Of a stretch of 64,000 bases of DNA, positions 45,585-52,227 are shown in pieces. Location: NCBI GenBank assembly GCA_016841425.1, contig JAENZE010000010.1, positions 62,001-126,000 of the forward strand, written 5' to 3'. This DNA is from Syntrophomonas sp. Lineage in GTDB: Bacteria > Bacillota > Syntrophomonadia > Syntrophomonadales > Syntrophomonadaceae. Positions within the stretch are counted from its first letter, which is position 1. Every line of letters begins with the position of its first letter. The translations under genes were made by a program, and so were the position numbers. The notes beneath the pieces are model-generated. The model made no database searches. It had not been told where the DNA came from and saw only the letters and a list, made by a program, of their open reading frames with translations.

Positions 45585-46871
45585 TTATCTACTTAATCGA
45601 ACCATTTCCTGCCAGAAACCAGGAAATGATATGTCTACTGCTTGCGGATTAGAGATACTGGTTTCACCTTCAGCCAGGAGAGCGGCTACCGCGAGGCTCA
45701 TGGCGATACGGTGATCACCATGGCTGTTAACCTGGGCCCCTTTAATGGTACCGGACCGTCCTTCAATGATAAAACCATCTTCTGTAGCCTCTGCACTTAT
45801 TCCCATTTTCTTAAGTTCTGAAGTAATAGCTTTAATACGGTCGGTTTCTTTAACCCGTAGTTCCTGTGCATCATGGACAACTGATGTGCCAGAGGCGCCA
45901 GCCATAGCCACTGCAATCACCGGCAGTTCATCAATGAGACGAGGAATGATATCACCCGAGATCTCCACTGCTTTTAACTCTGAGCCGGAAATAATAAGGT
46001 CAGCAACAGGTTCTCCACTTATTATCTGCTTGTTTTCAATCTTGATATTGCAGCCCATCTGGATTAAAACGTCAATAATTCCGGACCTGGTAGGGTTAAT
46101 TCCCACACCTTTGATAATAAGTTCCGATCCAGGTACCAGGGCAGCGGCTACCATGAAAAAAGCTGCTGATGAGATGTCACCTGGGACAATAAACTCCTGG
46201 GGAGTCAAATTCGCATCCGGGCTGACTATGATCTGCAAGCCTTCATGCTTTATTCTGGCTCCCATGGCTTCCAGCATTCGCTCGGTATGGTCGCGTGACT
46301 TATGCGGTTCAGTAATACTTGTCTCCCCATCGGCCGTCAAAGCAGCCAATAGCAGGGCAGATTTAACCTGGGCACTTGCTACAGGCAGGGCATAATCAAT
46401 CCCATGAAGGTTACGTCCATTGACTGCCAGTGGTGGAAAATTACCCTGTCTGCGGGCAGATATCTTAGCTCCCATAGAGCTGAGAGGATTTATGATTCTT
46501 TTCATAGGCCGGTTATTTAACGAAGCATCCCCGCTTAAAACTGAGAAAAAAGGACGGGCTGACAGCAGCCCGGTTAAAAGGCGCATGGTGGTGCCGGAAT
46601 TACCGCAGTTCAGAACATCAACCGGTTCCTGCAGACCTTCTATGCCTTTCCCCTGTACTCTCAGCAGTGAACCATCCCGGATAATCTGCACCCCCAACTG
46701 CTTCATGCAGCTGTAGGAAGACATGGTATCGGCTGCTAACAGGAAATTTCGGACCACTGATTCTCCTCGGGCCAGGGCTGGAAATATAACTGCCCGGTGG
46801 GAGATAGACTTGTCCGCTTCAGCCGTAATTTCACCTCTTAAAGGTCCTTTAGCTTTAGAGATTATTCGCAT
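45585..46871 (-). CDS. aroA: 3-phosphoshikimate 1-carboxyvinyltransferase (EPSP synthase)
   Basis: Condenses shikimate-3-phosphate with PEP in aromatic amino acid synthesis. The 428 residues have the family's two-domain inside-out barrel. Visible motifs are AEADKSISHRAVIFPALA (Lys and Ser for substrate), LNCGNSGTTMRLLTGLLSA (PEP-binding LxNxGTaxR-type block), SAQVKSALLLAAL, DELPVIAVAMA and VKETDRIKAI near the end, with DHRIAMSLAVAALLA. The GNSGTTMR form with Ser rather than Ala before GTT resembles class II enzymes; this is seen in the sequence, and any effect on inhibitor sensitivity is not inferred. AGGAGGT stands 5 nt before ATG 46871. It is the third gene of aroF-tyrA-aroA. Confidence 0.96.
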   Translation of the reverse strand: MRIISKAKGPLRGEITAEADKSISHRAVIFPALARGESVVRNFLLAADTMSSYSCMKQLGVQIIRDGSLLRVQGKGIEGLQEPVDVLNCGNSGTTMRLLTGLLSARPFFSVLSGDASLNNRPMKRIINPLSSMGAKISARRQGNFPPLAVNGRNLHGIDYALPVASAQVKSALLLAALTADGETSITEPHKSRDHTERMLEAMGARIKHEGLQIIVSPDANLTPQEFIVPGDISSAAFFMVAAALVPGSELIIKGVGINPTRSGIIDVLIQMGCNIKIENKQIISGEPVADLIISGSELKAVEISGDIIPRLIDELPVIAVAMAGASGTSVVHDAQELRVKETDRIKAITSELKKMGISAEATEDGFIIEGRSGTIKGAQVNSHGDHRIAMSLAVAALLAEGETSISNPQAVDISFPGFWQEMVRLSR

Positions 46872-46883
46872 AATTACCTCCTG

Positions 46884-47969
46884 TCATCTTATCCAGGCTT
46901 TGATTTGGTGGGATTTTAATACGTTAACTGCCTTTTGCGCATCTGATTCCGAAGGTACTCCCAGACGGATAGTGCCTCCATCACCTTCTCGTACTCGAAG
47001 GATTTCTATATCAACTATGTTAATATCCTGCTGTCCCAGGATAAAACCCAGCTGGCCAATGATACCAGGTTTATCAGGTACTATGCAGACTATATCATAA
47101 AAGCTGGGTATGAGTCCCCGATGTATGCGGGGGATTTTGTCCCGAATGCGTTTGGCCCGGTTCAGTTCATCATTGATATAGTCTGCATCACTGCTAAGCA
47201 GAGCATCTCTTAGAATATGCAAATTCGTTATTAAAGAATCCAGTTTATTCAAGATATGATTACGATTAAAAAATAAAATATCATTCCATATTTCCGGGTT
47301 GGAGGAGGCTATACGGGTGGTATCCCTGAAACCGCCCGCAGCCATCATAAGATGGGCATCTGAACCCCCGGTTAAGTTCACCAGAGCTACTGCCGCCAGA
47401 TGGGGAACATGACTGACAGTTGCTACCAGTTCATCATGCGCTGCTGCATCCATAATCTTAATTCGGGCTCCCGTCACACCCAATAAATCTACCAGAGAAT
47501 CAAGAACCGTCTCGGGTAAGCCAGGGGCGGGGGTCAGACAGTACACGGCATTTTCGAATAGATAACGATCCGCACCGTGTATACCCTTTATCTCCGAACC
47601 GGCCATGGGATGCCCGCCGATGCCCCATACCTGTTCAGGCAGCTCCTGAAAGAGCTTCATAACATGTTCCTTGGTGCTGCCTACGTCACTGATAATAGTT
47701 CCTGGTTTCAGTTCTGCTCTTATACTGCCCAATAAGGCTGGATAAGATCCCAGAGGAGTACATATAAATATGATATCAGCCTCTGGTATTCCGCTTTCCA
47801 AACTAACCGGGCGATCTATAATGCCGATATCGATTGCCTTTTGGAGGGCCGCAGAATCGCTGTCAAATCCCATTATATTGAGCACCCGGGGAGACTCTCT
47901 GAGTGCCAGACCCAGAGAGCCGCCCATCAAGCCTAATCCGATAAGTAAAACCTTTACCTCCTGCTGCAT
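46884..47969 (-). CDS. tyrA: Prephenate dehydrogenase with C-terminal ACT domain
   Basis: Oxidative decarboxylation of prephenate to 4-hydroxyphenylpyruvate for tyrosine synthesis. The protein is about 361 residues from ATG 47969 (MQQEVKVLLIGLGLMGGSLG), which has GGAG 9 nt upstream. The longer frame from 47984 adds five residues and lacks a Shine-Dalgarno. The Rossmann motif GLGLMGGSLGLAL, TPLGSYPALL, DVGSTKEHV and GGHPMAGSEIKGI (with the catalytic His) are clear. The last 75 residues (YDIVCIVPDKPGIIGQLGFI) form an ACT domain, which commonly binds tyrosine for feedback control. It starts 4 nt behind the aroF stop, so the two are translationally coupled. Confidence 0.95.
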   Translation of the reverse strand: MQQEVKVLLIGLGLMGGSLGLALRESPRVLNIMGFDSDSAALQKAIDIGIIDRPVSLESGIPEADIIFICTPLGSYPALLGSIRAELKPGTIISDVGSTKEHVMKLFQELPEQVWGIGGHPMAGSEIKGIHGADRYLFENAVYCLTPAPGLPETVLDSLVDLLGVTGARIKIMDAAAHDELVATVSHVPHLAAVALVNLTGGSDAHLMMAAGGFRDTTRIASSNPEIWNDILFFNRNHILNKLDSLITNLHILRDALLSSDADYINDELNRAKRIRDKIPRIHRGLIPSFYDIVCIVPDKPGIIGQLGFILGQQDINIVDIEILRVREGDGGTIRLGVPSESDAQKAVNVLKSHQIKAWIR

Positions 47970-47973
47970 AAGG

Positions 47974-48996
47974 CTATTCTCCATCCCGGGATATATTCAT
48001 AATATTCTGGATACTGCGTACCTTGGTGACCAGCTTGCGGAAATTATCCGGAGTCAAGGATTGTGGACCATCTGATAAAGCCTCGGATGGATTCTGGTGT
48101 ACTTCTACCATCAGCCCATCACATCCTGCCCCTATAGCAGCCAGGGCCATAGGTTCAACCAGCTTCCATTTTCCTGTACCATGGCTGGGGTCAACAATAA
48201 TAGGCAGGTGAGTGAGTTGCTTGATTAAAGGAACTGCACTCAAATCCAGGGTATTACGGGTGTATTTTTCAAAGGTTCGGATGCCTCTTTCGCATAGAAT
48301 GACCTGGCTGTTGCCGCTGGAAATAATGTACTCTGCAGCCATGATCCACTCCTCGATAGTAGCTGAAGGGCCTCTTTTCAACATTATAGGCTTATCGACC
48401 CGGCCCAGTTCTCGCAGCAGAAAGTAGTTCTGCATGTTCCGGGCTCCTACTTGTAAAACATCGGCATATTCCGCTACTAAATCCACCATCCTGGGGTCCA
48501 TTACTTCAGTTACCACCGGCAAACCAGTTAATTCACGGGCTTCAGCCAGTATCTCCAGACCGGCCTTCTCCAGTCCCTGAAATGAGTAGGGTGAAGTACG
48601 TGGTTTGAAGGCTCCCCCGCGGAGCATAGTAGCCCCGCTTTCTTTAACCAGAGCCGCAATTTCCAGGTATTTTTCCCGGCTTTCAACTGCGCAGGGGCCG
48701 GCTATTATCTGAATAGACCCATTCCCGATAATAGCACTGCCAGCATTGATTATAGTCGGTTCTGATTTGAATTCCCGGGAGGCTAGTTTAAAGGGCTGAA
48801 CAATCGGAACAATGTTTTCTACGCCCGGCAAGACCAGGAATGAATCCATGTTTTCCTGAATTCCTTCGCCTATGGCTCCGATAATAGTCCTTTGAACCCC
48901 CTGGGATAGGTGAACCTGAAATCCCAGATCTTTGAGCCTTTCACTTACCTGCTCAATTTGCTCACTCAGCGCAAATTTTTCCATTACAATAATCAT
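47974..48996 (-). CDS. aroF: 3-deoxy-7-phosphoheptulonate (DAHP) synthase, type I-beta with N-terminal regulatory domain
   Basis: Joins PEP and erythrose-4-phosphate, the first step of the shikimate pathway. The 340 residues have a ferredoxin-like N-terminal domain (about 1-70, [20 protein letters not shown]) as in the Bacillus/Thermotoga type, followed by the barrel with [55 protein letters not shown] and [18 protein letters not shown]. Metal and PEP ligands are all present. AGGAGG lies about 8 nt before ATG 48996. First gene of the leftward aromatic operon, preceded by a leader with a terminator and a short Trp-containing reading frame. Confidence 0.96.
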   Translation of the reverse strand: MIIVMEKFALSEQIEQVSERLKDLGFQVHLSQGVQRTIIGAIGEGIQENMDSFLVLPGVENIVPIVQPFKLASREFKSEPTIINAGSAIIGNGSIQIIAGPCAVESREKYLEIAALVKESGATMLRGGAFKPRTSPYSFQGLEKAGLEILAEARELTGLPVVTEVMDPRMVDLVAEYADVLQVGARNMQNYFLLRELGRVDKPIMLKRGPSATIEEWIMAAEYIISSGNSQVILCERGIRTFEKYTRNTLDLSAVPLIKQLTHLPIIVDPSHGTGKWKLVEPMALAAIGAGCDGLMVEVHQNPSEALSDGPQSLTPDNFRKLVTKVRSIQNIMNISRDGE

Positions 48997-49038
48997 TTCA
49001 TTTGTCCTCCTTTTTCTTCAGGAGGGTGAGAAAGACCA

Positions 49039-49072
49039 AAAAAGCCATCAGCAAGGAATCTCACTAATGGCA
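49039..49072 (-). terminator. Attenuator-type terminator in the aroF leader
   Basis: Read on the minus strand, GCCATTAG pairs with CTGATGGC (8 bp with one G-T pair) around a 12-nt loop and is followed at once by six T. It lies about 40 nt upstream of the aroF start codon, inside the leader of the operon, so it should reduce read-through into aroF-tyrA-aroA under some condition. Confidence 0.82.
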
Positions 49073-49080
49073 TACCGCCT

Positions 49081-49110
49081 CTAATGTCTGTATTCCCACC
49101 ATCCTACCAT
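49081..49110 (-). CDS. Putative Trp-rich leader peptide of the aromatic operon
   Basis: A nine-codon frame on the minus strand, ATG 49110 to TAG 49081, encodes MVGWWEYRH. Two adjacent Trp codons and one Tyr codon sit just before the attenuator hairpin, whose 5' arm starts 8 nt behind the stop. This matches the layout of amino-acid-controlled attenuation. The weak point is the ribosome-binding site: AAGGTAGGT lies about 20 nt upstream, further than usual. Expression is not proven. Confidence 0.5.
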   Translation of the reverse strand: MVGWWEYRH

Positions 49111-49153
49111 ACTACCATTTTTAACTTAAAAGACCTACCTTACTACAACAATT

Positions 49154-49182
49154 AGATTATCCTATTAATGCAGTTTTTTCAA
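49154..49182 (-). promoter_or_regulatory. Sigma-A-like promoter of the aroF-tyrA-aroA operon
   Basis: On the minus strand TTGAAA (49182-49177) is followed after 17 nt by TAATCT (49159-49154). A start point near 49147 would give a leader of about 150 nt that includes the Trp-rich frame and the attenuator. Confidence 0.55.
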
Positions 49183-49245
49183 GAGGTTAAATTAAACATA
49201 CTTTGTCAATTTAAAAAAGATTTGCATATGGTAAAATAAGTAAAT

Positions 49246-49443
49246 GGAGTTACCGTTTGGCGGTTAGTCACTTCCCTGAAGGGAGGTGATGCCTATGATT
49301 ACATACTCAGATTTGTTTCAATTCTGTTTAGTAGTCTTAGGAGTTATTTCTCTGTGTATTATGCATAGAAAATAGCTAAGCCGCCCTGTTAGAGCGGCTA
49401 AAAACCTTTAAGGACTAACCGCCCTACCAAAAGCGGTAACTCC
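49246..49443. other. Compact type I toxin element bounded by an inverted repeat
   Basis: Outer arms GGAGTTACCG (49246-49255) and its complement (49434-49443), plus inner arms GGCGGTTAGTC (49259-49269) and complement (49413-49423), would pair the 5' and 3' ends of one transcript. Between them lie a 26-codon holin-like toxin gene and a hairpin AGCCGC/GCGGCT (49379-49399). Such long-range pairing is typical of mRNAs of type I toxins, where the folded full-length RNA is not translated. The antitoxin RNA itself is not identified. Confidence 0.7.
49295..49375 (+). CDS. Putative holin-like type I toxin, 26 residues
   Basis: A very short membrane peptide: MITYSDLFQFCLVVLGVISL followed by CIMHRK. The pattern of a short polar N-terminus with Y-x-D/E-L, one hydrophobic helix (about 8-22) and a short basic tail fits the Firmicute holin-like toxin family (TxpA/BsrG/Fst-type membrane peptides). 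GGGAGGTGATG is upstream; ATG 49295 is 8 nt from GGGAGG, whereas ATG 49289 is only 2 nt away. The frame is enclosed in the inverted repeat described for 49246-49443. Action by membrane depolarisation is known for the family and inferred here. It is between the aromatic operon and the anti-sigma gene, away from any phage gene. Confidence 0.72.
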   Translation: MITYSDLFQFCLVVLGVISLCIMHRK

Positions 49444-49490
49444 TTTATGATTATATAGTATCATGGCAAAAATTATACGTCAATGAAGCC

Positions 49491-50528
49491 CTACTGCTGC
49501 AGCCACAAGACTATAGTAACTTTTTCTGCCTGCTGCTTGAATGCTCCCAGCTTGTCAAACAGGGATTTAATCTCGCTGTCCAGGAGCTGAATCTCATCGG
49601 CATCCTCACTGCCGGATTTTTGCTGGTTCAAATTATTATACTGATCCAGAGTATTCTGATATGCGGTGGATATATCCTTGTAGTCCTCCTGTTCACTGAG
49701 TATATCACCCAGGCTGCGCAGACTAGCCATCATAGACGCTTCATTATCCCGGGCCACTACTATTTTAACCTGCTGGTAAGTGATGTCGTCTTTGCTCTGC
49801 TGCCCCAGGTTTTCGGTTTGTGCTCCTAACCCCTGGGCTGTCTTGATAGCTTGATCATACGAAGAAGAAATCTCAGCCCGGGCGGCTATTTTTACCAGGG
49901 TAGTCTTAATATTTTGCTGATCCTCGCTCAATAGAACCGGAGCATTTTCACCAGGCTCGGGATCGGGATTATCTACTGCCGGGTCGTTATCAATTACATC
50001 TGAGATGGGCTGGGTATCGGCAATATTATCTTGATCGTTAATATCTGAATTACTATTCCCATTAGATGGTTGAATATCAATATCATTATTATCGGCATTA
50101 TCGGCATTATCGGCTGGGTTGACCTTGTTTCCGCTATCACTGCTTATTATCGGTGACGGTTCATGTTCAGCCATCTGTATCAGGGGAGGCAGAGCATAGG
50201 TATAGGAAGTAAAAGCCAGCAACACAACTGCAGCAGCACTGGCCGCCATCTTTTTCCAGCTTCGCTTCAAGCGAACCAAAACTGCTGAACGGCCAGTCCC
50301 CGGTTTTTCAGTTATACGCTGCATAACCGAATCTTTAAAGCCATCAGGCGCCGGAATAATGTTCTTGCCTGCTGACCGGAACAAACTGGAAATTTGCATC
50401 ATTTCCTGATAGTTCTGCCGACAGCTCTCGCATTCCTCCAGGTGGGCAATGAACATTAGAGCGGAATTACCCTCCAGCTCACCATCCATGTATGGAGATA
50501 TGAAATTTTTAGCTTCTTTGCAATTCAT
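49491..50528 (-). CDS. Anti-sigma factor with zf-HC2 domain and extracellular coiled-coil domain
   Basis: Probable anti-sigma factor for the ECF sigma gene directly upstream, 20 nt away. The 345 residues start with a zinc-finger anti-sigma domain (CKEAKNFISPYMDGEL, HLEECESCRQNY, giving the H-x3-C-x2-C motif). A single membrane helix lies at about 93-112. The outside part has an Asp/Asn-rich linker with short DNA-level repeats (about 130-190) and a C-terminal domain (about 200-345) with coiled coil, resembling DUF4349-like regions. It would hold the sigma factor at the membrane until a wall signal triggers proteolysis. ATG 50528 has only a weak ribosome-binding site, so coupling with the sigma gene is likely. 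Confidence 0.85.
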   Translation of the reverse strand: MNCKEAKNFISPYMDGELEGNSALMFIAHLEECESCRQNYQEMMQISSLFRSAGKNIIPAPDGFKDSVMQRITEKPGTGRSAVLVRLKRSWKKMAASAAAVVLLAFTSYTYALPPLIQMAEHEPSPIISSDSGNKVNPADNADNADNNDIDIQPSNGNSNSDINDQDNIADTQPISDVIDNDPAVDNPDPEPGENAPVLLSEDQQNIKTTLVKIAARAEISSSYDQAIKTAQGLGAQTENLGQQSKDDITYQQVKIVVARDNEASMMASLRSLGDILSEQEDYKDISTAYQNTLDQYNNLNQQKSGSEDADEIQLLDSEIKSLFDKLGAFKQQAEKVTIVLWLQQ

Positions 50529-50548
50529 AGGTGATCACGCCTTCGTCA

Positions 50549-51130
50549 TTAATTATCTATCCAATGCCCTCTAGCCAATTCCTTTTTGAGGGCTTTTCTA
50601 CCCCGACTGATACGAGATTTTACTGTACCTAATGACCAGCCCGTTATACTGCTGATTTCCTCATAGCTGTATCCTTCCAGTTCCCTGAGCACCAGGGCAA
50701 TTCGATAGTCGTAATGCAGCCTATCCAGGGCCGAGTTCAGCAGATCCTTTAATTCCCTGCGTTCCATTTCATCCAGGGGATTTTCCTGGCTGGCGGCCAG
50801 TTCCCGAAATAACAATCCTTCCCCGTTAGTTAAGGGTTCATCCAGCGAAAAGGTTATTACTTTCCGATTCCGGCGTACATGGTTAATCCACAGATTAACT
50901 GCTATCCTATGCAGCCAGGTGCCGAAATTGGCACTAAAACGGAACGACTTAATTTTATTAAAAGCCTGCACGAACACATCCTGGGCGAGATCCTGGGCAT
51001 CATGCTCATTGCCGGTCAGATGACAGCAGTGAGTAAAAACCCGGTCCTGGTACAGCGCAACCAGTTCTTCAAAAGCCAGCAAGTCATTCTGCTGAGCCTT
51101 TTTAATCAATTCTTCGACTGGTGGTATCAA
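50549..51130 (-). CDS. ECF RNA polymerase sigma factor, SigW-like
   Basis: Extracytoplasmic-function sigma factor of 193 residues. Region 2 spans about 20-90 (FEELVALYQDRVFTHCCHLT, DAQDLAQDVFVQAFNKI, FGTWLHRIAVNLWINHVRR). Region 4 spans about 125-180 (LDRLHYDYRIALVLRELEGY, SSITGWSLGTVKSRISRGRK). TTG 51130 is the start: AGGAG lies about 12 nt upstream and an in-frame stop lies two codons before it. Its own promoter carries the motif GGGAAC-18-GTCTAA (counting from GGAAC), which is also present twice upstream of the S-layer-like gene at 52228, so it probably activates itself and that gene. The anti-sigma gene follows in the same operon. Confidence 0.93.
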   Translation of the reverse strand: MIPPVEELIKKAQQNDLLAFEELVALYQDRVFTHCCHLTGNEHDAQDLAQDVFVQAFNKIKSFRFSANFGTWLHRIAVNLWINHVRRNRKVITFSLDEPLTNGEGLLFRELAASQENPLDEMERRELKDLLNSALDRLHYDYRIALVLRELEGYSYEEISSITGWSLGTVKSRISRGRKALKKELARGHWIDN

Positions 51131-51174
51131 AACTCAACCCACTCCTGGTCCAATCGGAAAAGTCCGACTAGTTA

Positions 51175-51204
51175 TTAGACAATATAGTTGATGAAAAAGT
51201 TCCC
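51175..51204 (-). promoter_or_regulatory. ECF-type autoregulatory promoter of the sigma gene
   Basis: Minus strand GGGAAC (51204-51199) with a T-tract behind it, then GTCTAA (51180-51175), 18 nt between GGAAC and GTCTAA. Identical layout to the promoters at 51794-51823 and 51970-51999. The sigma start codon lies about 45 nt downstream of the -10. Confidence 0.8.
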
Positions 51205-51369
51205 ATATATTTAATAGGCAATAAAAAATTTTTATTTCATAAGTATTTTATTAAACAGTAAAAATGAAATTATTAATGTTCCTGAGCCAACAGCTAGTAG
51301 TAATTATAACATTTTCTGCTGTTTTAAGTGTTAAGAGGAAATATTTATATGGATTACCTTATGGCACTA

Positions 51370-51429
51370 TTTATGTTAAGGCAGCATTTAATTCTTATGG
51401 AGAAGTAGCGGAGAATTTATTCTCCGCTG
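51370..51429. repeat. Dispersed repeat, copy A, ending in a 22-bp hairpin
   Basis: Shares ATGTTAAG-n-AGCATTTAA, then GTAGCGGAGAAT-tt-ATTCTCCG, with copy B at 51621-51683. The terminal hairpin 51407-51428 has perfect 10-bp arms (AGCGGAGAAT / ATTCTCCGCT). Confidence 0.75.
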
Positions 51430-51467
51430 AGAGCGAAGCAGAGAACTGAAGTGACTCCTGGCAGGGG

Positions 51468-51590
51468 CTGTGTGGAAACACAGTTCGGGGAAACCGCCTA
51501 GTATAACGTTGCGCCCAAAAACTAGGCATCGCTGCTGTGTGGAAACATAGTTCAGGGAAACCGCAACATTAAGTTTCAGGCGGTTTTCTT
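51468..51590 (+). ncRNA. Undescribed structured RNA: tandem 30-nt motif plus terminator
   Basis: Two copies of a 30-nt motif, 51468-51497 and 51535-51564, differ at two positions. Each forms a CTGTGT-GGAA-ACAyAG hairpin followed by TTCrGGGAAACCGC. Between them is a stem GCCTAGT (51496-51502) with ACTAGGC (51521-51527). The second copy's AACCGC pairs with GCGGTT (51580-51585) followed by TTCTT, a terminator. An alternative pairing of GTTGCG in the inter-stem loop with CGCAAC of the terminator's 5' side is possible. I do not recognise a known riboswitch consensus. It could be a tandem sensor with an attenuator or an independent small RNA. Confidence 0.6.
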
Positions 51591-51620
51591 ACATTAGAGG
51601 AGAATTAATTATCCGTTACT

Positions 51621-51683
51621 ACTTAATGTTAAGATAGCATTTAAACTTGTAGAGTAGGGTAGCGGAGAATTCATTCTCCGTTG
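51621..51683. repeat. Dispersed repeat, copy B, ending in a 22-bp hairpin
   Basis: Partner of the repeat at 51370-51429. The terminal hairpin 51661-51682 (AGCGGAGAAT-tc-ATTCTCCGTT) is slightly imperfect at its outer end. Confidence 0.75.
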
Positions 51684-51793
51684 CAACTACAAAGGATTTG
51701 CATTTCTTAACCCCTATCCTGTGTTAGCTTATTATGCCATAATGACCATTAACCATGCCGCTTGTAAATATATGAAAAATATGTATGGCTATA

Positions 51794-51823
51794 GGGAACT
51801 TTTTTTTGCCCATCACAGTCTAA
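51794..51823 (+). promoter_or_regulatory. ECF-type promoter, distal, of the S-layer-like gene
   Basis: GGGAAC at 51794-51799 with a T-tract, then GTCTAA at 51818-51823, 18 nt between GGAAC and GTCTAA. The same spacing and flanks occur at the sigma gene and at 51970. Confidence 0.78.
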
Positions 51824-52227
51824 ATAACAACAGGCTGGTTATTAATCCAACCGTTGCCTGTTATAGTTGGGATTGGACAAAATAACAGTTACATAAAGGA
51901 GGGGAAAAAGAGTAATATAACGGCAGAAAGACTTGTTTATATCTCTAAAGGAAAAAAAATTCTTTTTACGGGAACTTTTTTGTAATTAATTTTGTCTAAC
52001 TAGTTGTATAAAAATCTGGAGACTGATGGTTTTATTGCCAGACAGGCCAGACTAAGGAAAACCGGTACAATCTGATGATAAATAAAATACCGGTAGGTAA
52101 AGGAGGGGAGACGGTAACAACTATCGCGAACGGTGCGATCACCGTTGATTACCTTTAGAAGAATAGGGTTTAACCCTGATCACCTGAACGAAATTATTCT
52201 AATTATTCAAATAAGGAGGGAAATTAA
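51824..52227 (+). promoter_or_regulatory. Long 5' leader of the S-layer-like gene with SD-like elements lacking start codons
   Basis: TAAAGGAGGGGA occurs twice, at 51894-51905 and 52098-52109, once behind each ECF promoter, with no start codon at a usable distance. Such free Shine-Dalgarno-like sequences are known to stabilise mRNA in some Firmicutes (STAB-SD of cry3A). A hairpin AACGGTG-CGAT-CACCGTT lies at 52129-52146. The gene's real site, AAGGAGGG, is at about 52212-52219. No gene is called in this 400-base stretch. Confidence 0.6.
51970..51999 (+). promoter_or_regulatory. ECF-type promoter, proximal, of the S-layer-like gene
   Basis: GGGAAC at 51970-51975 with a T-tract, then GTCTAA at 51994-51999, same 18-nt spacing as the copies at 51175-51204 and 51794-51823. 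It would give a leader of about 220 nt. Confidence 0.78.

Larger units (their letters stand above)
51205..51793. other. Intergenic region with repeats and a tandem RNA motif; no gene called
   Basis: The first 150 bases are AT-rich without visible structure. A short hydrophobic frame at 51264-51449 runs through a repeat and is not accepted as a gene. The region then holds a roughly 60-bp repeat pair (51370-51429 and 51621-51683), each ending in a 22-bp hairpin. Between them is a tandem 30-nt RNA motif with a terminator (51468-51590). The remaining 100 bases before the first ECF promoter show nothing I recognise. Confidence 0.6.

Noticed and set aside
49081-49147. T-box riboswitch in the aroF leader
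   Set aside because: The leader is too short for a Stem I and specifier loop, and the conserved T-box sequence (AGGGTGGnACCGCG) is not present; only a weak GGTGG resemblance exists.
51264-51449. A 61-codon hydrophobic frame upstream of the tandem RNA
   Set aside because: No Shine-Dalgarno, and its C-terminal third is the dispersed repeat and hairpin. Composition follows AT-rich intergenic DNA.
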